Origin: Phlebotomus papatasi
Lineage: Eukaryota; Arthropoda; Insecta; Diptera; Psychodidae
NCBI RefSeq assembly: GCF_024763615.1
Contig: NC_077224.1
Coordinates: forward strand, 59,716,712 to 59,780,711
DNA: 64,000 nt
Direction: 5' to 3'
Shown: one piece after another, positions 11,028 through 22,000 of the stretch
Layout of the letters: each line of letters starts with the position of its first letter
Numbering within the stretch: position 1 is the first letter of the stretch
Notes under the pieces: model-generated
The model's database searches: none
The model's input: the letters and a program-made list of their open reading frames with translations, nothing else
Told to the model about the DNA's origin: nothing
Position numbers and translations under genes: made by a program

Positions 11028-11534
11028 CCCTTTAACGACGAGACAGTTTTCGCTGACCGAAAATTAGCAATAAAATTGAAACCGATAAACAAAACTTGTA
11101 AAACGTCTTACATCTAACCTTCGAAAAGCAAACAAAGTCTGATTAGGTATATTTTTTGTCTCTATAAACGATAGGTACAAAAATAGCCCAAAAATTTAAG
11201 TAATTTTTTGGACGATACTAAAGACTGATAATTTTCACTCTAACGAAAAATGTTATGTTTGAGTATTGTAGTTGCCTTTTCCAAAACAGTTTTGCTTAAA
11301 AAAAACTGGAAGTACAAAAAATAATTAAAATTAATTTTCAATATGAGAATTTAAAAATTCGTCATTTTTTGAGCTTAAATATTTATCATACAGCAAATAG
11401 GTAAAGACTTGCAAAAAATATCCTAGATTTCTTCAATCTTCTACTTTGCAATTACATATAAGTACAAGAAAAAAGGTAGTCAGGAAAAATTATTTTCTTT
11501 ATGGGACACCGGTGTTCCAATCGTCCTTAAAGGG
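11028..11534. mobile_element. 507 bp piggyBac-like MITE
   Basis: The element begins CCCTTTAACGACGAGAC and ends GTCCTTAAAGGG. It is flanked on both sides by TTAA (11024-11027 and 11535-11538). TTAA duplication with CCC...GGG ends is the hallmark of piggyBac-superfamily insertions. No transposase ORF is present, so it is non-autonomous. A diverged copy lies at 26351-26855. Confidence 0.75.
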
Positions 11535-12388
11535 TTAATAGTTCTTGTGATTTCCTCAATTCGGTATTCTGTGATTCTCAATTATTCCATTCTGTGATTC
11601 TGTTTATCCCAGATATTTTCGAATTTATCGAATTTCAGACGTTGCTAATTTTTGAACAATAGGAAGAGCTACAATGTCGCTATGGAACAAGTTTAGGAAA
11701 TATCTAGTTAGAAAGCGTTCCACATCAGGCCTCAAAATAATCAAAATGGGGTTAGAATTCAATTTCTGAAAGAAAGTTTGTGAAACCCTAAAAACACCAT
11801 TATCAGTCCATTTTTGATCAAAATTTCCCGCCATTTTCTTCAATGAAAAGCCTTAATTAAATGCTTTATTTTAAATATTTAAAAAAAAATATTTTTTATT
11901 AGAATTTCCACTGATTTTTTTTTGTGGAATGTTTGCGTCTGAATATAAGTTAATATAATCATAAACGACTTGAAAATTAATTTATTGTGAACTTTCAACA
12001 GAAAGTTTGTCGAAATCTTCTCTTAAGGTGCTTTTAATCCATTTTCCTTAAAACATAAAAGATACTACCACTGGCGTATCTAGACACTTATGCGGGGGGT
12101 GCGGTTGTACGTGAAGGCGCCCTTATCACGGTAAAAATTGTTCGAGCGGGGGGTTTTACTGCTTATTAGTATCACTGACTACTATATTCTTTGGAAAATT
12201 TAACTTTTAATTTTGAGTTTAACAGGTTTAATTTTGAAAATGCAGTGAAATTTTAATTATTTTTAATAAAAGTTAAACGCAAAAGTGGAAGCTGTCCTTT
12301 TCAAGTAATGTAGTACTCAATGTAGATCAACAGTAAAAATCAAAATTTTGAGGAATAGTATTTTGATTAGGATTATTTTAAAAACATG

Positions 12389-12650
12389 TACAGCTTAAGC
12401 ATGAAATGGTTAACATTGTGCTGAAAACATGCACAGCTGTTAGACATCTTTAAACAGATGATGCTCATCAAAAATCGGTACAGCCAAGCACAGCTCAAGA
12501 ATAAAATGGATGAAATTGAGCATAGTCCTGCATAACTCAAACAAGTTTGAATCTAAATTTTTAACAGTTTTCTGAATCTTAATCGTTTTATGTTTAACAG
12601 CTGTGCGCGTTTTCAGCACAATATAAACCGTGTTATGCTTCAGCTATGTA
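12389..12650. mobile_element. MITE with ~60 bp inverted repeats
   Basis: The left arm (TACAGCTTAAGCATGAAATG ... TTGTGCTGAAAACATGCACA) is mirrored on the right (GTGCGCGTTTTCAGCACAAT ... TGCTTCAGCTATGTA). The arms share the word ACAGCTGTTA at their inner limit. No ORF. Confidence 0.65.
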
Positions 12651-14330
12651 GATTTCATGCATAATATTTGAGAAGTACCAGTTTTAAACACAATCTTAAC
12701 CTGACTTAATGATCCGAAATCCGATTTTGGGACAATTTAATCCCAATCCAATGCGGCGGTGTAAATGGCCTCATTGTTTTGGGATTCTCAAGCTTAAAAT
12801 GCAATTTCCTGAAACGGAAAGCTACACACTCAGATCCATAAAAACGCTTTTGTACCCTTTGTCTAAATCCGACAAAATCGCTTAAATCAGCACAATGATT
12901 TTCTCAAAAAACAGATCGTAACTGGATTCCCTTTTCCTTTTATTGATTTTTAATTAAGCTCAACGTCACAATAATTCACCTAATTTTTACAAATATTTTA
13001 GGAAACTTTTGTTCTTTGTTGCGTTCAAAAAAAAAAACGATTTCTTTTGGGGATAGTTTTCCAACTTGGCTCCTGTCTTGCTAAATCCTAGCTGCATCCT
13101 TGCCTCTAAATAGATCCTCTTATCAATCCTAAATAATGGACACCTCAATCTATACAAAATATTGAACATAGGACAAAATGTAGCGCCTCACAATTCACAA
13201 TTTTTTTCTTGGTATCCCAGGGGTCATTCTTAACCTGATTTGCTGATTGGGTCCTTTATCTTGTATCCGCCACGGGAGAAATCAAATTTCTTTTCGAACG
13301 AGACATATTCTATGATTGTTGTTTTAGTTGAAAATGTCCAATCATCTTTGGAAAATAAAAAAAATCCATATAAATCTGTAATGTACTATGGCTTATCATT
13401 ATCTATCGCGGAATATTGAATAAGAATGATTCTGTGATTTCATTTGATTCCAGTGATTCTTCAAGGAATGTCATTTCAGATTCTATTAGAATCTTATGAG
13501 TGATTCCGTGGACTCTATAAATTTAAATGAAAAAATTTGTCGGTATTCCAAATTTGAGTAACCCCGGCTACAGGTTAGTTTGGTGATAAAATGTAAGGTT
13601 ATGTTCTTTTTGAATCAAAAAATAACCACAAATTATTTAAAAAAAAAATGAACTTTCTTTCTGTTAAACAGATATTCTTGTTCATTCAGTGATTAAATCG
13701 AAGCTCAGAGCTTGGTAAATTTTGTCTCAGTAACATAACCTCTAATCTTTAGGTGCCAGTGTGTAACATAACCTAACACTTCCCAATAACCTCCTTTTCA
13801 AACAAAATAATAAGGCTCAATATTACTCTTATCTTCAACAATCGTCTTCGGCGTCTTAGAATTTGTGCACAGGAAAAACATCCACTTCATACGAATTGCG
13901 GTTAAATGAATTAAAGAAAAATATGTAATAAAAGAAATCATTACTAAGCACATCGAAAAGTTTAAAGTCTCCTTTTTAGCATTTGACTATTTTTCCATGA
14001 TCTATTGTTTAAGTACTTTTTATTTATCTCACGAAGCAATGACAGACATAATTTAATCAGGGAATATTTTACAAGATTTTATACATTGCTAAGAGAGGTT
14101 AAGTTGAAAAATTAAAAGCTACCTGAAAATACTTAACCAAATAATACTATTTTTTGACAAAAATTTCTACTAGCGCCACAAGGTAGATTCTGAAGCAAAG
14201 TAAGAATAACTTTAAGGTGGTTTTTTTTCATTCTTTTAGGTTATGCAATTTCACATGAAGCATATTTTTCATAACCTCAAATTTTGGGAGATAATTTTTG
14301 ATTGTGATGAGGTAACTTAACTTGACATTA
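12651..14330. other. AT-rich intergenic with scattered TAACCT motifs
   Basis: No coding signal. From about 13570 onward the words ATAACCTCA and AGGTTATG recur on both strands (see findings). Otherwise no repeat family was recognised. Confidence 0.4.
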
Positions 14331-14564
14331 CAGTAGACTCTCTCTCAATTGGGTATTTGGGGCAAAATGTCATCCAGTTTATCGATAAATTTGGGCATCA
14401 AAGCCTTTGTAAAATCCACAAAAAGCGCTCAATTATAAAGAATCACGATAAAATAGGAAGAACTACAGCGAATTTGAGCAAATTAGCTTCATAATTAAAC
14501 GTGAAAATTGTCAACAAAATTTTTCGCCCGATTGAAAAAGAGCCGATTGAGCGAGAGTCTACTG
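14331..14564. mobile_element. 234 bp pogo/Tc1-type MITE
   Basis: The left end CAGTAGACTCTCTCTCAATT is mirrored by the right end GAGCGAGAGTCTACTG, with TA target duplications at 14329-14330 and 14565-14566. The CAGTAGACTCTC terminus resembles pogo-like non-autonomous elements known from insects; that link is from memory. Confidence 0.7.
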
Positions 14565-15079
14565 TAAGTTATTTCCCTCAAAGATAACCTCAAAGATAGT
14601 AATCTCAAATGTATATTTTTGTAACAAAGTATTTCAAATATTCCACGAAAATGCAATTTTACTAAAAATCGTTCCTCTTTTTTGAAACGAATTGAATTCT
14701 AACCTCAGAAATTCAAAAATCATAACCTCACAGAAAGTTTTAGCACTTAAATTTATTAAAAAAAATGTTTTATGTTTCATAATATAGAATATAACACAGT
14801 TGCTTACCCTTTAAAATACAAAAAATGTATAGAAATATTTTTTGAGGTTGGAATATTCTAAGATTCAATAAATTTTCATTTGAGATGCAAATACTTTTTA
14901 TAAAGTTCTCATAAGAATTCTACCTAACGGCTTTTGTCATTTCAATATTCTCATTGTATTAAGTACCATGTTTTCAAACAGATCTTTGAAATATATTTAT
15001 TACTAAAATGATTACTAAAATGAGGTTAAGTTCTTTTAGGTTAAAATTCAAAATAATTGCAAATATGTTATATTCTAGC

Positions 15080-15355
15080 CAGGGGCCGATCAAGCCTAAT
15101 AAAAAGTGAAGCTATTTTTCACTTTTCCTTGTAAAAATTTTGCAGCTATTGCACCGCGACTTAAACAAATTTGCTCGTAGTTCTTGTATTACTTCGGCGA
15201 GCATTATGAAATATGTATTTTTAGATAGCTTTCAATGCACGATTTCGAAATATATCAGACTGATAAGTCAATTCTCTTTAGGAAAAAACTTGCCAATAGT
15301 CTTCAGTGCCTCTATGCAAAAACGTATAGAAGAATAAAATGTCGAGAGGCCCCTG
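15080..15355. mobile_element. 276 bp CAGGGGCC-ended MITE, second copy
   Basis: Ends CAGGGGCC and GGCCCCTG, flanked by the 7 bp direct repeat TTCTAGC at 15073-15079 and 15356-15362. The interior matches the 7050-7327 copy nearly throughout and in the same orientation. Together the two copies fix the family's ends and its 7 bp target size. Confidence 0.8.
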
Positions 15356-15436
15356 TTCTAGCTAAAACAAAAATAAATTGCTTTGTCGCAGGTTTCCTTC
15401 AAGGAAGATTTCTCAGATCTCAGCTTTATTTGTTAG

Positions 15437-15680
15437 AATGGATCTTTCGGTCTATCAATGGATTATTGAAGTCAAAACACGGTAAAGACCTTTGAGAAAT
15501 CTCCTCTATTTCCTCCACTTACAACGTTTCGGAGATGGGTTGTCTCCTTCCTCAGGTATGGGTAGGTATGGGGATCTTCCCATACCTACCCATACCTGAG
15601 GAAGGAGACAACCCATCTCCGAAACGTTGTAAGTGGAGGAAATAGAGGAGATTTCTTAAAGGTCTTTACCGTGTTTTGAC
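15437..15680. mobile_element. Penelope-like fold-back insertion with two hammerhead-like cores
   Basis: A 244 bp insertion flanked by a 12-13 bp direct repeat, TTTATTTGTTAG at 15425-15436 and 15681-15692. From 15471 to 15680 it is an almost perfect inverted repeat of about 105 bp per arm. Each arm carries CTGAGGA, a GGAGA...TCTCC stem, then GAAAC and GTTGTA (right arm 15596-15602 and 15621-15625; left arm on the minus strand at 15549-15555 and 15526-15530). A 34 bp single-copy piece precedes the left arm. No coding capacity. Confidence 0.65.
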
Positions 15681-15692
15681 TTTATTTGTTAG

Positions 15693-16078
15693 GTTAGGTT
15701 GAACATAACCTCACATTTCAAAATAACCTCTTTAGCAAATAAGAAAATCCGATCAGGCTCAAGATTTCCTAAATTATGCCTTCAATTGCCAAGGATTGCA
15801 TGAATAATACTCTCTGCTGTTAGTTAATTACTGATATTTTGATTTGATAAATTTTGTGCACCAAAAACGTTTTACTTGGAACATTGTGCTATTTCTCTAT
15901 GTTAATTTTTTTTCTTCAGTGATTTCTCGTCTCTATTGCATCTACGAATCTACGGATCTATTTTTTTACGATACTGATATGACTTGGAATATTAAGTATT
16001 AAATCCATTACGGGGAAGTCTCTCACGAATAGAAGCTACTCTGGTGCGTTTGCGAAGAGCATCATGAGAATTCGTTCT
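15693..16078 (-). other. numb 3' flank / likely 3' UTR
   Basis: This sequence follows the numb stop codon on the minus strand. No other gene is seen. The first clear AATAAA on this strand is at 15681-15686, inside the right target duplication of the fold-back insertion. The actual cleavage site cannot be placed. Confidence 0.35.
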
Positions 16079-19000
16079 TTAGAGCTGCACCTGGAATGAC
16101 TCAGCCGGTGGTTTGGGTGGTGATATGAAGGGATTGGTATTGTGTCCCTGGTCAGTTTTTACGATAGGTGCCACCCATTCGGCATCGAAGGGATCAGCTG
16201 CACTGCTAAGGGACTTAGCACGTGCATGCAGCATTGGGGCTCGCTTGGGAGGAGTTGGGGAGACTTTTGGGGCCACCTGACCCAACCACTGATCGGCATT
16301 GGGCAGCTGGGCAGTTGGATCAATGGGCAGAACTTTCGTGGGGGATGGAATGGTCGCTGCAGGTGGTGAGCGACTTGTTCTTGGCTGTACATAAGCTGTT
16401 GGTGATGTTGTTGTAGCTGTACAATTGCTGGTCACAGATTCTGCCCCAGCTGCACCATCAGGACTAGAAGGTGTGGAATTGAGCAAGAGTGGTGGTGATT
16501 TGGTGTCTGGTGCTGTCTTTGGGAATTCAAGATCGTCACTCTTGGCCAGAAAGCTCAGTTCCTGACTCATTTCCTGACACAGCTGACTCACCGTGTCCAG
16601 CCCATGCTGAACCTCGGGAATTGGCGACACAGATCTCTGGCTCTGTGGTGTGGCTAGATCAAATGCCCTCAAACGCTCAGCATTGGACGGAAGATCATTA
16701 ATGCGTAGAGACATTTGTCGCTTGAACGGTGATCCACTGCCCAGGGTGTTGAAACCCCGAAAACTTCCCTGACGTTCCAGCATCGATGGAGTGGCATGGG
16801 GCCGTTCAATTGCAAAGGGATTGAAGGGTTTGGGCTGAGGAGCAACCGTTGCAGTTGGAGCTGTCCCCTCGGCCAAGCGCTCCGTCAGTGATTGCTGCCG
16901 GAATGATCCGCTACGGGTGAATGTGGAATTCTTGAGATCAAATGTCATCGTGACGCCACATTCCTTGTCCCGTCGCTGCTTCCTTTCCAGGCACACAGCA
17001 AATGCACATCCAACAGCATGGGACAGACGCTCTCCGGAATCCTTGCTGGCCAGAAAACCATGACACATCCAGCGCCTGGTTGTTCCATCGCGGCAAATGT
17101 AACTAAAGCCACGCTCATGGTTCCTGTCCGGAGCACAGAAACTCACCTTCTCAATTGTCTGATCCACTATTAATCCCTTTGTCTCATCATCCACCACACG
17201 AAGTCCATCTCCGCTCACGTGGAGCAACCCACGAACCGGACGCCGCCTGGAATTCTAAAGAAGAAGAATACAATGAAAATCCAATCTTGTTTATTGTAAA
17301 TTGATATTTTAATAGACTAGGAATTTTAAAAGGACTCTATTCAATTCTAAATTCAATATAGAAATGGACTATTGGTTTTATTCTTTAAGAATGATAAGAA
17401 AAGGCGCTTTCTTGTTTAGAATGAAAATCGATTTCTTAGATATGCAGGATTGTGCAGAATATTGAGTTTACGGCTTCAAATGTAAAATAAACTATTACTT
17501 TTCTATAAGAAAAGGATCTATAATAAAATTAAGAAGGTTTTTCATATCGGCGTTAATGTGTTTTTTGTCTTTGAACTGTGAGAAAATTCTTTTAAATAAA
17601 AATTTAGTTGAACTAGGGTAAGTGTGCCAAATTCCGGCCAGCTTGCAATTCCGGCCACCTTTTTCGTTCCTCGAATTTCCATGAATTTTTAGTTTTCACA
17701 TACTCTAGAGATTATACAATGCAAAAAAAATAACAAAAAATGTAGCTTCGACAAACGAGATAACGTGAAAAAGACATTGGAAGAATTCCCGAAGGGTAAG
17801 GAACTATGAGAATGAAGGTGGCCAAAACCTAGGGCACCAAAGCTATGTCTACATTTTTATTTATTTTAAAATGTATTAAGAATGATTTTAAAGTAAATAC
17901 AGACAATAAACTTTCTACAAGGTTCTAAGCAACACTCCTTAAGTAGAAGGAATGAAAAAGATCAATTTCTATTAAAGATATTACATTTCAAACTTGAAAC
18001 TTTGGCGCTTGCATGCAACTATGCCGAAATTTGGCACACTTACCCTATCTTAATCCATTTAAGAAAAAGTAAGTTTTATTTCCCGCCATTTTATTGAAAT
18101 TTTTAAAATGTTTAAAGTGTTTTTTAAATCATTTTCAAATACTGTGCCAAAAGCGTCCTTTTGGTGGTTTAGGAAAGGCAGAAAAGGCGAACTGAAGACC
18201 GAGTGAATCGAGTAAATGCCACTTAGTGCAGATTTTTGCCATTTTTATTGCAATTATATTCTTTTTGTGAAAAGTTGTTTATAAGGAAATTTTTCAAAAA
18301 ATCTACTTAATAAAATTTAAAATTTTCCAAAAAAGTTGTGAAAAATTAGTAAGGGAAAGTGCTCTCCCTTCGAACGCTCATGCCTTCGAATAATGTGAAT
18401 TTTCTTTTAGTTTTCCTAGAAGACATAAATATTTCTATTAAATATTGGTTGGCCTATCATCAATTGTTGATAATTCCGTGATAATTTAGTGTAAATCTTT
18501 TAAGAAAAACAAAAGAAATTCACATTATTCGAAGGCATGAACGTTCGAAGGGAGAGCACTTTCCCCTACTTTACAAAGAAACTATTTGACAAGTAGACAC
18601 AATATCAATATATTTAATTTTCTTTTTTTATTCCTTGCTCAAATTAATTTAAAGTTCGGTAAAAATTTTAAACTTCGGTTTCTTTTATTTTGGGTTTTAG
18701 AGAATATGTCAAGTTTTAAGGTTTTCAGCTTGATCAATTGTCGGCTTTTATGTACCTAAAAGTTATACAAAATTAATTTTATCGATTTTTAAGATCGCCT
18801 AATTTTCTCTTAAGGTTTTTTTTTTTAAATTTTTATTGAAACTTAAGATTTTGCTAAGATAAATTTGATTTAATAAGGGAAAGTACTCTCCCTTCGAACG
18901 ATCATACCTTCGAATAATGTGAAATTCTTTTGTTTTTCGTAAGAGATTTACACTAAATTATCACGGAAATATCAACAATTGATGATAAGCTAACTAATAT

Positions 19001-22000
19001 TTAATAGAAATGTTTAAATCTCTTAGGAAAACTTAAAGAAAATTCACATTATTTGAAGGCATGAACGTTCGAAGGGAGAGTACTTTCCCCTAGTAATAGT
19101 TTATTTAATCTATTTTTCCACTTACGAATACCATCGACTATACAACTGAGTAAATGGAAAATAATAAATTTATGCTAAAAAGATAATGAAAAACACATCC
19201 GCACATCCCAAGATTAGAACAATAAAAACGAATAGAAATTGTGAATTTTCCTGGTACATAAATAAGTCAATTTTGAAAAATATTAAGAAAGACTGCTGCA
19301 TTTTCACAGCATAAAGTACTTCAACGAACTATCAAAAGTTTCCAGGGAAAGAATTATGGTAGTTTTAAACATATTTCCCTACTCAAATTTTATTATTTTG
19401 AGTCTGAAAATTATTTATTGAAGAAGGTTTATAAAATAAGGATAAATTCATTATTTTTCTTTGGAAAACTTTGACGCATAAAGATATGGTTTATGTTAGT
19501 TCAGAGAAGCGTGATAAATCACTCGTCATTGGTAATAGCTTTATCTTTGTGGGTCGAGTTAAATCGCTTCTTAATCGATATAATTATACTGATGATAAAA
19601 TTTGAGAGACTCTTCAACGTTTCTACAATTATCGAAACGGTAACAATTGCACTCTTTGAGTCGTTGTGTTCAAACAATTGTTAGAATTATTTTAGCTTCA
19701 TTTTATCCTTCTATTAGGGGGAAGTGGGACACCTTTGAAAATGGGGCACCTTTGAAATCGGGATTTTTCTCCTATGTTTAAGTGGAACTGATCTATATCA
19801 TAATGTAATTTAGCTTCTCAATATGTTTGTGCAGCTAAATTATATCACGATAAGGCTCAATTTGATTTAAAAATAGGTAAAAAATCCAATTTCAAATGTA
19901 CCCCACTTTCAAAGGTGCCCCACTTCCCCCTATAAGATTAAAATTAAGTGAAATATTCTAAAATTTGATTTTATATTTAAAATAAGTAGATAGTAGAGTA
20001 AAATTTGTTTATTTGGAATCATTTCTAATTTGGTATTTTGATATTTGTTCAATGTTTCAGATGGACAAAAGGAAATTAAACCACGGAGTGTAGAGCGATT
20101 TTCCGATTAGAGGTTTAGCCCGTTTCCCAAAATCTCAAGACCCTACATAACAATCATTTTTTGGTCTTCAAAATTTCATGGATCTTTTTCCTTGATATCC
20201 TAATCATGAATCGAAATTTTAACAAAAAACTTTACTGATAAGAAATTAGGGAAGGTAAGCCATATGGCTAAATCCTAGGTTTGATGCTCGTATAAGGCTT
20301 GAATTACTCCGAAGTCTTCTTTTTTCTTTGTCCATCTGAAATTCCGAATTGGAAATGATGCCGAATTATCCTATTTCACACCTACACATATTTTGGATTA
20401 CGAGGATTTTGTTAAATTTGCAATCTTAGATCCAAAAAAACCATATTGTGAAATAAACGGAGGGCCGCTTGAGTACCAGTTTCCTAAAAAAAACCTTAAA
20501 TAATTAGAAGTTAGAGTATATAAGTCATAGGGCTAAAACCGATACCGCTTTTATTTAAAGTGGGTTGCGTCATTACTTATGGCCTCTCTATACTAATGGC
20601 CTCATCGAAATTTTTGTCACAAAATTGTTTTGAAGAACCAAAAAATCGGAATAAGTAATGGCACAACCCTAGATCAAAAGAACGTTAAATAGAGAAAATG
20701 AAAAAGTTTCGTAAAATCTGAGAATATCAAAATATTTGTCAAAATTTGTTTGGAAAATTAGGGCAAAATAATTCTATTGAGAAACTTTTTACAACATGAT
20801 TTACAATTTTTATTTCAACGTATATTTTTAACGTATTTAGAAAAATTTGAAATTCTAACCTTTAAAATGTAAAGAATTTTTTTTATAAATACGTAATTAC
20901 ATTTTTATTTAAAAATATCCTTAAAATACTAAATAATTTGATTTAATTGAAAGAAAACATCAATCGATTATTCAATGTATTTTTTACGTTAGGTCCAGCT
21001 CAAGTTAGAATTTTAAAAAATCCTTTAGGCAAATTAAATAATAGGCTCTCATGATATTATTAAGTTAAAAGGAGCGTCTGATATATAAAATTTTGCTACT
21101 ATCATCTTGTACATATACATACATAACACATTTTTTTTTATAAAAATCCAATTTACAAAAATTTCAACATAAATATTAAAAAATCCTTAGTAAAGACACG
21201 ATTTGATATACGTTTATAAAAGAATTTTGAAACTGCTCTATACATACGTAAATACAATTTTCTAAGATATGTAACGTATTAAAAAATTTGTCATATCATA
21301 ACCCCTAAGTATTGTGAAATTGGAGAAGTCTCCCTGTTTCTGAGAATGTACCAAAGATCTTCTTTACTCCGTTTCTAATGTTAAAAATATTAGACTTAAT
21401 GAAATTAAAAAAAAATCTTCACTAAGATATGTTTTGTTTACTTATACCTCTGTATTAGGGGCTGGGGCTAATAGATTAAGCGAAACTATCTTTTTTTTTA
21501 ATTCAAATATCGTAATATGGATAAAATAAGATTTATTAATATTAGTAAACCAAAAGGGTACACTCCAATTCTTAATTAAATGAAGGATTGCTTGACATTC
21601 CTCTTAGCAAAAAGCGTCATATCCCTGGTTCCCCCTACGGACCTTATCTTTTAAAGCCACTAAACGATTATGAAATATTCGGCATAGTACTTTACTTTGT
21701 GCAATGAAATAAAGTTAAATAAATAACGATGAATAAATAATCAAGATATATCTTTTGGAACAAAATTAAGAAAAGAACAGGTCTGTTTTAAAGGCTAACG
21801 ATAATTCATTAATATTAATTTTTCTCTAAATTTCTAGTATTTAATTTAATGGTACCAATTAATCAAACGTGATACTTTTATTCCGGCTAATTATATTACA
21901 TATATTGTTGCGATTTTATATGCAAGTCCTCACAAAAAAGCAATTTTTCGCTTTTAGGCTATAATTCTGCCGAGCAACGCATAATACAATTGCAATCATA

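Noticed and set aside
12060..12150. GC-richer patch with a GGGGGG run, possible element end
   Set aside because: No mirrored end or second copy in the window.
16142..16701. Plus-strand ORFs across numb exon 3
   Set aside because: They are shadows of the numb reading frame on the opposite strand.
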